A DNA stretch of 64,000 nucleotides from Typha latifolia (GCA_019914945.1 CM034112.1:9516501-9580500); one strand, 5' to 3'. Shown: positions 1 to 13,609, numbered from the stretch's first letter. A program made the numbers and translations. Notes: generated by a model not told the origin, from the sequence alone.

Positions 1-1195
1 CCAAAAACTCACTGTATATTTATTCTGTATCATTCCTCGTGACCGGGGCCCACATCATTAGGTGCACCACCGCCGCTCCCCACCGTCCGATCTAAACAAC
101 CAACGGTCATGATCGACCTCCTACTCTGGAAGAATTAGTTAGACGATTCTGCCCTTGAAAGGAAACCCCTACCGCCTTATACATTTTCCTCCCCAAAGCG
201 GTGAGGACACGTCCGTAATTATAGCCAAATCAGAGGCCCTGCCCTGGAAATGGCCAAAGGAACGAAAAGAAAAGGCTAGGCGAAAGGCAATCGCTTTCCC
301 CTCCACCGCTACTGGCCGTAAACAGGCACCACGTGACACAGTGGTTTCCACCTGATAGGGGACGTGTCGAACTCCGGTTGGATGGCGGGCGGGAGTCGCC
401 TGTTTGGGCCCCGCATCTGGTCGACTCATTTATTCGTATCCGAATACGAGATGGGAAGTAGGACAGACGCTGGTTAGATAAGCGACTGCTCTTATCAAAC
501 CCCGATACGCGAGGCCGCTTATTCGTCAGACTGGACAGCTTACCGCGCACTATACAAGAAGAAAGCGACAGGGCGAGTGATTGCCCACTGCCCTTTAATA
601 ATGCTAATAAACTATTACCTACTATTCTCACTCCTGAATTTTCTCACATCTCTCTGAACCGTGCGAGAGGATTGCCGGTCGGTGGGGGGAGTGCAGTTGG
701 GGAAAATAAGGGGTGGGTTTATCGGCTCTTTAAAATTCGAAAATTTACTTTTAAAAGTTTCGGACCGCGAGGGTAAATAGGTACGAGGAAGGATGACCTG
801 GCGAGCTAAGGACGACGCAGAACGAAATGACCGAAATGCCCTGCGCGGGGGGTCCTCGGGAACTGCAGACGCGTTCATGCGCTTTACCGATTAGGCATTA
901 ATTGACGATTCTGCCCTTCTTGGGGACCTCGAAAGCAACACCTGTTATCGCTTTCCTATTTTGCCCAGCGACGTGACTTGCGGTTTGAGGGAATATTACG
1001 AGTTTGCCCCTACTTGAAACGGATGGGAGGTCAAACAGCAGCCTGACGTGGTGTTGGTGTGATGGTAAATTAGGAGAAAAGGTGGAGGGTAGAAAGGGAA
1101 TCCAGGGGGCGACCTCATCGCGAGGGTTTGCTCCCTATAAAAGGATGATGAGAGAGATGAGGGAGAAAGAGTGGATCGAAGCGAGTCTTGGGGTG
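1..1195. promoter_or_regulatory. Upstream region of the TOPLESS-related gene
   Basis: There is no credible coding region here; the open frames on both strands are short and resemble nothing I know. The stretch is less AT-rich than most intergenic DNA of the window. A CACGTG G-box core lies at 330-335. TATA-like motifs occur at 1136-1142 and 1197-1204, and the second lies just before the purine-rich leader. I infer that this is the promoter of the gene that starts translation at 1946. Confidence 0.5.
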
Positions 1196-1196
1196 A

Positions 1197-1204
1197 TATA
1201 AAAA
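1197..1204 (+). promoter_or_regulatory. Candidate TATA box of the TOPLESS-related gene
   Basis: TATAAAAA lies about 25-50 bases before a GA-rich tract that looks like transcribed leader. A second candidate, TATAAAA at 1136-1142, lies 60 bases upstream. Which one is used cannot be settled without 5'-end data. Confidence 0.4.
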
Positions 1205-1245
1205 GGAGAGTGAGAGAGAGAGAAGCGAACACGGCGGCTGGTAAA

Positions 1246-1250
<5 letters not shown>

Positions 1251-1281
<31 letters not shown>
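1251..1281 (+). repeat. (GA)n microsatellite in the TOPLESS-related leader
   Basis: About 15 perfect GA dinucleotides lie on the sense strand, shortly after the TATA-like motif and before an AAACCCTAA box at 1298-1306. It is probably part of the 5' untranslated region or core promoter. The PPR and RING genes have CT tracts at matching positions. Confidence 0.9.
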
Positions 1282-1284
<3 letters not shown>

Positions 1285-1945
1285 GGGGGGTTTAACGAAA
1301 CCCTAAGAGTGGAGAGGAGAAGCTGATCGATCGCTCGTTCGGCTTTAATTCCCTTTCCGGTTCTTGATTTCTCCCTCTTCGCTGGTCTCTTGAGATCTCG
1401 AGCTCCAGATCGAGGGGTTGTTTGCTGGATTTGGTAGGAAATCTTTTGCTTTGGCTTAGATCGGCTGAGACGAGCTCTTTGCTCTGCTTCCATGGCGGTC
1501 TGGTAGGGTTTTACCCCACGTCTTGCCATTTTTCAGGGTGGATTTTGGCTTGGGAGTTGGGACTTTGTGTTCTTGCTAGCTTTTCCTTGGAGACCTGGTT
1601 GCTTACTGGAAGCTCGGTCTTCTGCTTCGTTAATTTAAAAGGGAAATCTTTGATTCGCAAAGGGCTGTGCTCTGTACTTGAGGCGCTTTAGCTTTCTGTG
1701 GTGTTTTGCGAACCGGATACCGTGTCGTTGGACACAGATCGTTGTAAGCCTGGGAAGTGGAGTAAAGAAGTTCTTCTGAAGATTTCAACTGGATATTTGA
1801 AGTTTCGGAAACTTGTGAAGTAGCTTGGGAAAGTTCTAAAAGAGAAAAGCTTGCTTTGGTTTGGGAGTTCTCTTGTCTTCCTCTTTGTCTTCTCTGTATT
1901 ATAAATTAGATCTTTGCGCTGGAGCGACTAGGGATTCCCGGAAAT

Positions 1946-4900
1946 ATGTCTTCATTAAGCAGGGAACTGGTTTTTCTTATACTCCAGTTCCTAGATGAGG
2001 AGAAGTTCAAAGATTCTGTCCACAAGTAAGTGTTTTCTTTACTAGCCGTTGTATTTTGTAAAGCCTCTGCTTTTGATGCTCTGTTTTCGTAACACTTCTT
2101 CTGTCTCTGAATTTTAGGTTAGAACAAGAGTCAGGCTTTTACTTCAATATGAAACACTTTGAGGACCAAGTACAGGCTGGGAACTGGGATGAGGTTGAGA
2201 GGTATCTTGGTGGGTTCACAAAGGTTGAAGACAACCGATACTCAATGAAGATCTTCTTTGAGATTAGGAAGCAGAAGTATCTTGAAGCACTCGATAAGTG
2301 AGAAATCCCTCTCCTGTTTGATGCTAGACATTAAGTTTTTCTATGCGTGTTTCTTTTCTTCTGAATCAGACGTCTGTTTCATGTCAGGCACGACAGGGCA
2401 AAAGCTGTCGAGATACTTGTGAAGGATCTCAAGGTCTTTGCTTCTTTCAATGAAGAACTTTTCAAGGAGATTACTCAGTTGCTTACCCTGGAGAATTTCA
2501 GGTATCCTATCGTAATTTTTCTGACCTTCTAGTTACTTTGCGGTAGATGTAGTGTATCCAATTCTACATTTGCATATCTCCAGGCAAAACGAGCAACTTT
2601 CTAAGTATGGGGATACAAAGTCAGCCCGAAGTATAATGCTCATTGAGCTTAAGAAGCTCATTGAAGCCAATCCTTTGTTTCGCGACAAGCTAGGGCTTCC
2701 TCCTTTCAAAGCATCTAGACTGCGGACATTGATTAATCAAAGGTATATAATTCTATCTATAATATTCTTAATTTTCTTTCCATGTGTCCTAGCAAATTTT
2801 TTTTTGGTCATGTGGTTATCTTTTCCTTCTTTTTATGGTAGTATTAGGTTACTATTTTTGCACTTTTATTTGTTTCGCTAGTTATTAATTGTACTCCTCT
2901 GGTACCGCATATAGGAGATCCTCGCATTAAAACCTAATTAAACATTTTGCTTTATACTTCTATTTATCTTATACTATTTGATTGGCCAGAAATGAGTGTG
3001 ATTAATATGCATTCAAAGTAAATCTGATAATTATGCATTTATAGTCAACCTGTTTCACTTCATTTAGTTCTTGTTATGACGTCGTAGTACTAATTGGGAT
3101 TTTCAGACCAAATGATTGTAGTGATTATGTAATAATTAATTAACCTATTTCACTTCATTTAGTTCCCGTGTGCTGACATTGTAATGCTTATTCTATTTTT
3201 GTAGTCTCAACTGGCAGCATCAGCTTTGCAAGAATCCACGACCCAACCCAGATATCAAGACACTCTTCACAGATCATTCGTGTGCTGCTCCTACAAATGG
3301 CTCACGGGCTCCTCCTCCCACCAATGGTCCCCTTGTAGGGCCTATTCCTAAATCTGGGGGATTTCCTCCACTTGGTGTCCATGGTGTAAGTCTGACCAAA
3401 TAATCTGATATCTGAATGATTTTTCTCATTATATGTTGCTAATCACTGTGACAATTTCTCCTAATGCAGCCATTCCAACCAGTTGTCTCCCCCTCTGCAA
3501 GTACCATTGCAGGTTGGATGACAAATGCCAATCCATCTTTACCACATGCTGCTGTGGCACAAGGACCCCCTGGTCTGATTCAGCCTCCAAACACAGGTAA
3601 AAGTGTTTGTGGTTCTCAGAGATCACCATGGGAAGGGTGATTTTCATGATTAGCCCCGTTAACTGGCTATGCCTTCTTTTATAGCTGCATTTTTGAAGCA
3701 CCCAAGGACACCTACAAGTGCTCCTGGCTTGGATTATCAAACTGCAGATTCTGAGCATCTGATGAAGAGAATGCGAACTGGCCAATCTGATGAGGTTAAA
3801 AAGAAATAGAAACACATTACTAGTTGTTTTCCTTTGCTTTTTCTCAATTTAAACTTTGGTTATGTCACTGACTCATTACGATAATATAACTTTTAGGTGT
3901 CTTTCTCTGGAGCAACTCATCCCCCAAATATCTACTCTCCAGATGATCTTCCAAAAACAGTGGTTAGGACTTTCAATCAAGGTTCTAATGTTATGAGCTT
4001 GGATTTTCATCCTATGCAACAAACTATTCTTCTAGGTACCTCTTTGGACCAAAGCTCCACTAAGTCCATTTGTTCTACTTTTTATTCTAGTTAGAATAAT
4101 TATTTCCTTCTCATATAACATATTTTGGCGCTTCTAGTTGGAACAAATGTTGGTGACATTGCAATATGGGAAGTTGGTTCTCGAGAAAAGATAGTGCACA
4201 AGACATTCAAAGTTTATGATATTGGATCTTGTTCTTTGCCTTTACAGGTCTACTCTCATGTTGAACATTATTGTTAATTTCTTTTCAGCAGGCTGTATGA
4301 CCTGTGCATATTGATCATGTTGGTGATGATGTATTTTGATACCTGTAATTGTTCTAAGTTTTGTCATTAAATATCCAGGCAGCACTGATGAAAGATGCTA
4401 CAATATCTGTAAATCGTTGCTTGTGGAGTCCTGATGGATCCATACTAGGTACAGCTGAAAGCACCCTGTCATCTGGCACTCTTATTTTTATGTCTTTTAT
4501 CTTTATTTTTATTGTAATGCATCTAAAGTGAGTCTGATAAGGATGCTACTGGCTCCAGTAAACATGCTTCAATTTGACTTTTAGAGCCTACCACTGCCCA
4601 GCCTTTTTTTCTAATTTATTTATGTACTTCTATCTGCACTCATTGCTCTCTTGGCCTTGTCGGAAAGTCTCTTGCAATAGCCTATCAACATCTTACGTTG
4701 GCCTTTATAGCAATAAGCTAATTGGGGTTTTCTACGTTGCCATCTTTGTAGGTGTTGCATTCTCAAAGCATATTGTTCAGACATATGCTTTTATTCCAAA
4801 CGGAGAGTTGAGACAACAGTTGGAGGTATGTGATAAATACATCAGATAAAATATAACAGCTATTATGAGTTGCTGACTTGTTGTACTTTTATAGCTTGAT

Positions 4901-7900
4901 GCTCATGTAGGAGGTGTTAATGACATAGCATTTTCTCATCCCAACAAGAGTTTGTCAATCATTACTTGTGGCGATGACAAGACGATTAAGGTTAGAACCA
5001 GGACGTTATCTTGATTTTTTTCAGAAACATAATTGAAAGAAATGGTCTGACAATATTACCCAATGAATGGAAGGTGTGGGATGCTACGACAGGACAGAAG
5101 CAGTACATGTTTGAAGGTCATGAAGCTCCAGTGTATTCTGTCTGCCCTCACTATAAGGAGTCTATTCAGGTTCCTTTCTTTCTACCTTAAATTGTAATCT
5201 TTTAAAAGTTGTTTTTCATGTTGGGTGAAATGGAGTATATGGAGTTCTCCTTATGTTACCTTTTTCCGATAGTGACTTCTTCTAATCTTTATGATTTTGT
5301 GAAAAAGTTTTCTAGATAATTATGTTTAGACCTCTCAAACTATCACATTTTTCTATGTCATTCTCCTGAATTTATTTTGCGACACATAGACCCCTGAACT
5401 ATAAAAAATGTTTCAACCCCTGACGTCGTAAATAGAAAAGATGAAAAGACTAAAATACCCCTCTACTTTAAATTGTAGTTAAATTTCTCTCTTCCTTTCT
5501 CCAAAACATAAGGGTGGATATGTTATATAGTTGCTCATGTGACTTGTTTGTGATAATTTATGGATGGAAAAGATAATAAAAACTTAATGGAATGCGTGTT
5601 TCAAACATTTTTAATAGTTCAAGAGGTCTATATGTTATTAAAAAAAGTTTAAGGGAGTTATGTGAAAAAGAGTGATAGTTCAAAGTATCTTAAATGCAAC
5701 TATCCCAAGTTTTTAATTGCTCTTATGTTTAATTATGAACTTGTTGCTGTATCTTTTATCATGTTTGACTTTTCAATGTATCTTAAGATTGTCAAAGTAC
5801 ACTGGAACTTTATAGTTTTTTTTTTCTTTTCTGTAATTTCTCTAGTTTCATTTCTGTGTGCAGTTTATCTTCTCTACTGCTATAGATGGGAAAATTAAAG
5901 CATGGCTTTATGATTGTTTGGGATCTAGAGTTGACTATGATGCTCCTGGACATTGGTGCACCACAATGGCTTACAGTGCAGACGGAACAAGGTGAAATTT
6001 GGCTCTTTCACCTAATAATTTTATAGAAATTGATGGAATTGTTAAAATTGGACTTCTTTTGTTCCACTTAAGCATTTAGCTTCTCCTATTTCTAACACTT
6101 AAGAAATTGATGGAATTTTATAGAAGATAATAAAAGTGTAACAGGTTCCTTCTATAGGTTCTCTCTTGTCCTTAGCACTCTTCTTACAAATTGGTATATG
6201 CCAGATTACAACTATCATTTGGCAATTATGCTCCCATTTGCTTGCAGGCTTTTTTCATGTGGAACTAGTAAAGATGGTGATTCACATTTAGTTGAGTGGA
6301 ATGAAACTGAAGGGGCTATTAAGAGGACATACTCTGGCTTTAGGAAACGATCGCTAGGCGTTGTCCAATTTGACACAACTAGGAATCGTTTCTTAGCTAC
6401 TGGAGATGAATTTATGATTAAGTTTTGGGACATGGATAACACCAATGTTCTAACAACTACAGATGCTGATGGTGGTTTGCCCGTAAGTATCATACTCTTT
6501 GCTTGTTCTGATTCAACATGTGTGATCTGAAAAGTTTATCTTATAACCCTTCTTGATTCTCTATTGCAGGCAAGTCCTCGATTGAGATTCAACCGAGAGG
6601 GTTCATTGCTTGCAGTTACAACAAATGATAATGGAATCAAAATACTAGCAAATACTGATGGACAACGGTTGGTAAGGATTTTGGAAAGCAGGGCATTTGA
6701 AGGGTCCCGAGGTTCTTCACAACAGATTGTCAGCAAGGTGAACTAATATTATCTATTCTTCAGGGACATTATCTACAGAATAAATTATATATCAAGAAAC
6801 TCATTGCGATATACTGATATAGTATATTGACAATTCTGGAGATTGGATATCACACTCTTCAAACGCCCACCCTCTAACAGGCAATTTTGTTATTTGCCAC
6901 ACAAGGCCATTCTCTTACCTGTACTCCATTTGTTGAATACTACTATAGGCTGAAGCTTATTATAGCCATCTGGTATATAACCTATTAAGATTTTTCTTTG
7001 CTGGAAGTGGTGCATTTTTCCACCACTAGTCCACTTCTTACATATTAGCTGAGTTGCAACAAATATAACTATTTAAGATTGCAAGACCGTTGGTGTAATA
7101 AATCAGGGGCTTTACCAAGTCATCCCGTTAATGTCAGTAGACAAGGATTTCTAACACATCTAATTGGAAGGCATAATGATTTATGAACTGTAAGCATGTA
7201 GTAAGGAAGTAGAACTTGCAACATCCAGAAATGGTTGCAAATATTATCTTCTTTAATTTTTGTCAATAAACATAGTAATCAACTTTTGAGAGAAAGTTCA
7301 TCCTCGCAGTAGGGGTTTCATTTCTGACCATGCAAATTATCTAGAAATTTTCTTCATAATTGAATGCATCTTGCTTAACTTTCTAAGATGTAATTCCTCT
7401 TTAATGCAGCCACCAATTGTTAACGCATTGGGTGCTGTTCCAAATGCTTCTAATCCTCTATCTGTAACCTCTGAGAGGCCTGATCGCATCTTGCCTGCAG
7501 TGACGATGAGTGGTCTGGTGAGTGTTTTATGCAATCGTTGTTGTGCATATATAAATAGGTTGACTGTTTGGATATGAATATCAATCAACATTTGCAGACT
7601 GCTGTGGAGGCCAGCAGGACGACAGATGTTAAACCAAGAATACCAGATGATTCTGAGAAGATCAAAACCTGGAAATTGGCTGACATTGCTGACTCTACTC
7701 ATCTCAAAGCCTTGCGTTTACCAGAGTCGGTGACAACTGCAAGCAAGGTACTTCAATTGAACTACCAGAGTTGAGACAACTGGATAAGATTATTTTAAAA
7801 TTGCTTTGATCTTGATTTTTCAGCATCATTTAGTTTTTTTTTTTTTTGCTTAGTAATTTCTCTTGGTCACGAGCCTTGTTTTAGAGGCGCAAATATGGAA

Positions 7901-10900
7901 CATCAATGGCTTTGGACATATTGAGATGATTATGTTCTATAATTAATGCCTCAAAACAACATGTGATCCTTACATTGACTCAATATATTAGAAGGGTAAA
8001 GGTCTATGCTTTGTGTTTTAGCTTATGCTAGATGAGGTGTTAGAGGTGCTGTGAAATGTATAAACTATACAGTGCTAACAATAAAATTCGAAATGTTGCA
8101 TTACTCGAGAGTGGTTTTCTTTTCTTTCTTTTTCTCCTCTTCTCATAGGTAGTTAATACTTCATTTAATATATTGAACACAGTACAGCATTTCGGATCAG
8201 TCAAATTTCGACCGCCACAGAGACTCTCATCTTACACCCTCACTAGACATGATTGCTATGGGTTGAAGAGTTGATATTTGGAGTGTTGCAATAAATTAAT
8301 CAGTGTGCTCAAATATAGGCCCACATCTGGTCTCCACCCCTTCCTTATTCCATGACCTACATGTCATAAAAATGAGTCATGTCCAAAAATGAGGATGATG
8401 CATGCAAGTTCTTGTGCACATTCACCAAGTAAACATATACAACTGATATAGATTGAGATGACTGAAAAAAGTATGAGAAATCTGAACAAAGTCATATGAT
8501 TGTTATTTCTCTTTCTGAACCATGCCTTTTGTTTCCTCTTTAAATGGTTAATTTTTGAAAAAAAAGGCTTCTCTACGACCTGACTCATGTAGCATCATGT
8601 GCTTTATATTTTCCTCCCTTTTTCCTCCATTTTTATTGACAAATATCAGAAACCTTGATATTGCTTTATTAGGTTGTCCGGTTATTGTATACAAATTCTG
8701 GTCTTGCTGTTTTGGCTCTTGGAGGAAATGCCGTTCATAAGTTGTGGAAATGGCAGCGGACTGAACGAAATCCTTCTGGCAAGGTTAGCAGTTCGTAATC
8801 ATGTATGGATTATCATCTTGTCTTGTTTTTTGATAGCCTTCTTTGTTCTGCAGTCAAATGCATCTGTTGTCCCTCAGCTTTGGCAACCATCGAATGGGAT
8901 TCTTATGACCAATGAAACAACTGATAACAATCCAGAAGAAGCAACTGCCTGTATTGCTTTGTCAAAGAATGACTCCTATGTCATGTCTGCATCTGGTGGA
9001 AAGGTTTCTTTGTTCAACATGATGACATTCAAGGTTAACATCTTTTTATGATGCTGTCCTAAAGTTCATAATTCCTATTCTACGGTGTTCATTTTGGTTG
9101 ATACAATTTAAAGCTGACTTTGTCGCTTCCTTTTATATCTTCGAAAGTAATTTATGGAACATCTTACAGGTGATGACAACTTTCATGTCGCCCCCACCTG
9201 CAGCTACCTTTCTTGCTTTCCACCCTCAAGACAACAATATCATTGCTATAGGAATGGAAGATTCAACCATTCAAATATACAATGTTCGGGTTGATGAGGT
9301 GAACTTTGGAACAATAAGGTTCCTGTGTCTATGTCTAGTGCTTTATTTTTTTTCTCTATCTTGCTTGTTACTGCAGAATCAGATGCATAAGTCAACATTC
9401 CACATCCTCTTTAGTTTCTAAAGTTTTCTTTTTAATCTTAAGCTTCCTCTTTTTTCCTTCTTTCCCTGTTTAATGTGCATACAGTTTGACAGAATTGTAT
9501 CCGCTATATATGCCTATAATTTGGCCTTTTTAGTTAGACAGGTCTTATGAACTACATTATAAGAGATTGTGGATTTTAAATCATAGCATACCAAGTAGGA
9601 AAATGCTGAATAATTTTGAAGTACTAGATAATTATCCTTTAAAAGGATCTTTGGTTGTTTCCTTATATTCCTTTTATCTGTTCTTATTGCTGCAGGTTAA
9701 AACCAAGCTGAAAGGTCACCAGAAAAAGATCACTGGTCTTGCATTTTCCCAGTCCTTAAATGTGCTCGTGTCTTCAGGTGCTGATGCTCAGGTATATATA
9801 TATATATATATATATAATATACGATAAGATTATAGCTCAGGATTTCTAGTAAACATAAGACTCTTCCTTTGCAATTTGGGTATAGATTGGTTGATAATCT
9901 TTCAATGTTACGGTCTCACTTTTACTCTATATTGCTCTTCAACATCAAACAAAAGAATAGCTTCTTATATTTCAGCTACTTGCTTTGTACCTCCATCTTC
10001 TACATGAAAGTGTACTATTTGAACTTTGTAACAATTTAGCTGACCATTTCTGCATTTGTATGCAGTTGTGCATGTGGAGTATTGATGGATGGGAAAAGAA
10101 GAAGTCACGATTTATCCAAGCACCTGCTACTCGTGCTGCCCCATTAGTTGGGGACACCAGAGTTCAGTTTCACAATGACCAAGCCCATCTCTTGGTTGCC
10201 CATGAAAGCCAACTGGCCATCTATGACAGCAAGCTTGAATGCCTACGTTTGGTTAGTTTGTTCACCTGTGACAGTTCCTTTTATATGTAACTTAAATACT
10301 CAATTAATTTTGGAGCTATTATGTCTTGCCGTAACTGCAGTTTCTTCTCTCCCTTGCTTAGCCAATCGTATTTGCTTTTTTGTGCTTTACTTTAGACTGA
10401 GGCTGTTGACATGTTTTCTGATTTAGCTAGAGCTTAGTGAATACAATTCCTGAATATCTGAATAGCAACAGAGGCAGCAGGTTTTATAAGCAATATCCTT
10501 TTAAGTTACTCTGATGTTCTGATAGTCTTTTGGAGTGCAATCATTCTAATAATTTGTGCAAGTGAAGATTAGTATCTCATGATCTGCAGATGGGTGATTT
10601 TTCTTCACTCAATTCGAAGGATAATTCTGAAACTTAGTGTAATATTTAGTGCTTAAGCTTTTCCATGTTTACTCTATCACAAACTTATATGCTTGTGTTC
10701 AAATGGTACATTTTTACTCTTGTTCCATCATGCAGAATTATTGCCAACCTCTATTATTTTCCTGCAACGATCTATGATATGTTCTATATTCCTTGTGTTA
10801 TTCAGTGGTCCCCAAGAGATGCACTTCCAGCACCAATTTCCAGCGCAATATATTCATGTGATGGTATGTTGGTGTATGCTGGATTCTGTGACGGCTCTAT

Positions 10901-12042
10901 TGGAGTGTTTGAAGCAGAGAGCCTACGACTTCGATGCAGAATTGCACCTTCTGCCTACATATCCCCTCCTATTTCGAGGTATTCATGAATCTATTATGCG
11001 TACTCTTCTTTTTCCTGGGCATAGAATTGCATTAAATCGCAGGAAAAGGTAGTTGCTTTTAGTCTGTCTTTACTTAATTTAAAATAGACATTTCTAATGG
11101 GAGTCTGAATATTTAGCCATTGAAGAAACCACGGTAAATCTTTCTACAGTAGTTTGTCTGCATCAGCTGCAGGTTGGTGGGAGCACATGATAGTTTCTAA
11201 GGTGTCCTAGTACTAGACATATAGTTGGGGAAATTGCATTTTATGTTGCTGTGGTGTGATTCAATTGCACGAACCTCTATATATTTTCGACTTAAATATT
11301 TAGTGTCCCTGATGTCCGGACTAAAATGCAGTGGTTACTTTTTCATCATATTTGACCAATCTAAAAGGTGACTTTAAAGATTCTCGTTATAAACAAAATT
11401 ATAAAGGATTAGATAAGTTTTTAAATACATTTAAAATAATACTGATTAGATTTTAGTTGACAAATATATGACAAATATATTAAATAAACGTGTATTTTTG
11501 TCGTATGAAATTTAATTAGTATTATTTTAAATATGTTGAAAATCTTATCTAATTCTACACAACTTTGTCTATAAATTTTCTTTTTAAATTCTACTTAAAT
11601 TAGTCAAATATAATAAGAAAAAGTAAATGCTGTACTTTAGTCTAAACTACATGGGAAAGAGTTAAGTACTTAAGTTGAAAATACAAGGAGATTCCGTGCA
11701 ATTGTGCCAAACTACGGGGGTGAAGAGCAACTAACCCAATATAGTCTCTTTCGATCTTAATTATTTTCTTCTGACACCTATTTATCTAGTAGCAGAACTA
11801 TACTCTTATTATAATTTCTCCTATTCCTGTGTCACCACAGTGCCGGAAGCATTTATCCTACTGTTGTTGCTGCTCACCCATCTGAGCCGAACCAGATTGC
11901 ACTGGGAATGAGTGACGGTGCAGTGCATGTTGTGGAGCCATCAGATGCGGAACAGAAATGGGGGGCACCGCCACCTCAGGACAGCGGAGCTCATCCGCAG
12001 ATCACTTCTAATCCAGCATTGAGTAACAATCAGACATCGTAG
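1946..12042 (+). CDS. TPR: TOPLESS-related (TPL/TPR) transcriptional corepressor
   Basis: This nuclear Groucho/Tup1-type corepressor is recruited by EAR-motif repressors such as Aux/IAA proteins and brings in chromatin silencing. I join 25 exons: 1946-2025, 2118-2297, 2388-2501, 2584-2742, 3205-3385, 3470-3596, 3685-3794, 3897-4035, 4138-4247, 4379-4448, 4752-4825, 4895-4990, 5074-5169, 5864-5991, 6248-6482, 6570-6737, 7410-7517, 7598-7747, 8673-8783, 8854-9033, 9170-9298, 9696-9791, 10066-10251, 10806-10978, 11841-12042. The frame is continuous and gives 1133 aa, the usual family size (about 1130). The N-terminus MSSLSRELVFLILQFLDEEK is the LisH helix, followed by CTLH/CRA sequence that binds EAR peptides (to about residue 200). 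A Pro-rich linker with a KHPRTPTSAPG stretch follows, then two WD40 propellers from about residue 340 to 1100 (for example GHEAPVYSVCP, KGHQKKITGLAFS). The start is the first ATG giving the canonical N-terminus. Assignment to the TPR2/TPR3-like branch rather than TPL/TPR1 is tentative. Confidence 0.96.
5330..5685. mobile_element. Fold-back (MITE-like) insertion in TOPLESS-related intron 13
   Basis: The AT-rich segment has imperfect terminal inverted repeats. AAACTATCAC at the left faces GTGATAGTTC at the right, and ACATAGACCCCTGAACTAT near 5386 faces ATAGTTCAAGAGGTCTATAT near 5616. It has no coding capacity. It accounts for much of the 694-base intron. Exact ends and target-site duplication were not resolved. 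Confidence 0.6.
9793..9820 (+). repeat. (TA)n microsatellite at the 5' end of TOPLESS-related intron 22
   Basis: The alternating TA run begins directly at the GT donor of intron 22 (exon 22 ends at 9791), so the repeat forms the start of the intron. Length variation here could alter donor context. Confidence 0.85.
11240..11730. mobile_element. Long fold-back (MITE-like) element in the last TOPLESS-related intron
   Basis: The left arm (TCAATTGCACGAACCTC... around 11270) pairs with the right arm (GGAGATTCCGTGCAATTG around 11687-11704). The match continues inward through ACTTAAATATTTAGT / AGTACTTAAGTTGAAA and through paired TTAGATAAG / CTTATCTAA segments near 11409 and 11542. Nearly the whole 490 bases can fold on itself. 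Related sequence occurs at 13125-13460 and 17752-17995, sharing a core close to AATATTATTTTAAAT followed by AACTTTGT. It has no coding capacity. Confidence 0.7.
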
Positions 12043-13123
12043 CTCTCTGCTGTCTCACTAACCATGTTGAATTAGATATCCAGAAGGTAGGTAGCCAAAG
12101 AATATGTATGATGACCACAACATCTCCTCAGTAGCTGCTGCACAGGTGATTTTTTTTCTTAAATTTTTTTTTCCTTTCAGCCTTTCTACCTGTCTGTTAC
12201 TGGATCTGCTCAAAGGCTGGCATCTTTTCCTTTTGTAAAGCTGTTGATCTCTTCAATCCCCCCTTAGATCTTCTTTTTCGTTTCCATTTTCTTTCGGACA
12301 GGAGATTTGTAGTGTAAAATTACTAGATATGGGTGATATTATGAGCTAAAATTTATACTTTATCAATCACCAGGATCTACCTCCAATGTTTCCCTAGGCA
12401 ATATGTACCTCCAACTGTTTCACCAGTATACACGCTTTGTTTGCTAACTGTGGTAAGACAACTTGGCGATTGGAACTTATTGGCAGCCAAAAGTCGAGTT
12501 GATATTAACTATGGAATTGATGGCAGTTTATCTTAGTCTCTCTCTCTCTCTCTCTCTCTCTTTTGAGTTCTGTGACCCATTCAATCCAATATTGTTTCAA
12601 TTTGCCTGGATGTGGCTGCTGCCCTATCGTCCTATTATCAATTTGCCTGTGTGTTTTAGTATGGTTCCAAAATAGGGACAAATTATTATCACAAAATGTG
12701 CAGGTGCTTAAAGGTTGCTTCTACATGCAATAAAAACACGTCTACAGGCTCTTAACAAACTCATTTATCCCAATGGTTCACCTTATGATGTCAGTACCAA
12801 TCTTTTTTTTTATCATTTTTATTTAAAACATAATAAAATACTGATTTTATTGGAGCTTTAAATCTCACGAATAAGAATGAATGTGTGAGGAGGGTGATTG
12901 AGGGATTTGATTTGTTTAGGATAAAATTTATGCTGGTTTGCATGCTTCAACAATTCTAGGCATAGTTCACGTATAGAGTGAGAAAAAAGTTGTATGTTTA
13001 TACTAATATAATAAGGGAAATTAGTTTATCGATGTATACTTCTCTCTCTCCTCTTATTTTACATCACTAAATTAATAAGAAAAAAATATATATTTGCGGA
13101 GGACCACACTCATATTTTACTGA
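12043..13123. other. 3' flank of the TOPLESS-related gene and intergenic DNA
   Basis: Roughly the first 250-300 bases probably form the 3' untranslated region. A (CT)n microsatellite occupies 12537-12561. The rest is AT-rich, with short open frames only and no recognisable gene. Confidence 0.6.
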
Positions 13124-13124
13124 C

Positions 13125-13460
13125 TTCAATTTAACCCATTACGCTTTCATTTGTTATTTTATAGTTATATCTAAATTAAAATTATTTTTTTTTCCTGTTA
13201 AAAATTTGATAAATTAGAGATCAAATTTAAAATTTTTAATTAGAGATAAAATTGCAGATGATTAAATATATCCATTCTAAAGCATTTATAACAATACCGA
13301 TTAGATTTCAGACGACAAAAAATAAGAAAAAAATATATATTATTCATCAAATTTTAATATATTTAATATATTTTTACTATCTAAAATTCGATTAATATTA
13401 TTTTAAATTTATTAAAATTTCTCTGTAACTTTGTCTCCGCCTCGAACTGAGTAGAGTAGG
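13125..13460. mobile_element. MITE-like element upstream of the PPR gene
   Basis: This AT-rich block is alignable by eye with 17752-17995. Shared stretches include AGTTATATC-AAATT-AAATT, AAATTAGAGATC-A-TTT, TTAGAGATAAA, AATATTATTTTAAAT and AACTTTGT. Parts also match the element at 11240-11730 (TGATTAGATTT-AG--GACAAA). It lies about 90 bases before the CT tract of the PPR gene, so it may supply or disturb promoter sequence. No ORF. Confidence 0.6.
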
Positions 13461-13549
13461 GAGGGTAAAAAAGTAAATATCTAAAAAGAGGCCCGGACTG
13501 TCTACTGTAGCACGATGGGCTCAGCAAGTAACAGGGCCTAGAACTAGGA

Positions 13550-13551
<2 letters not shown>

Positions 13552-13605
<54 letters not shown>
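13552..13605 (+). repeat. (CT)n microsatellite in the PPR gene leader
   Basis: About 27 perfect CT units end 18 bases before the ATG at 13624, so the tract almost certainly lies in the 5' untranslated region. Antisense open frames through it, encoding runs of Arg-Glu, are artefacts of the repeat. Confidence 0.9.
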
Positions 13606-13609
<4 letters not shown>

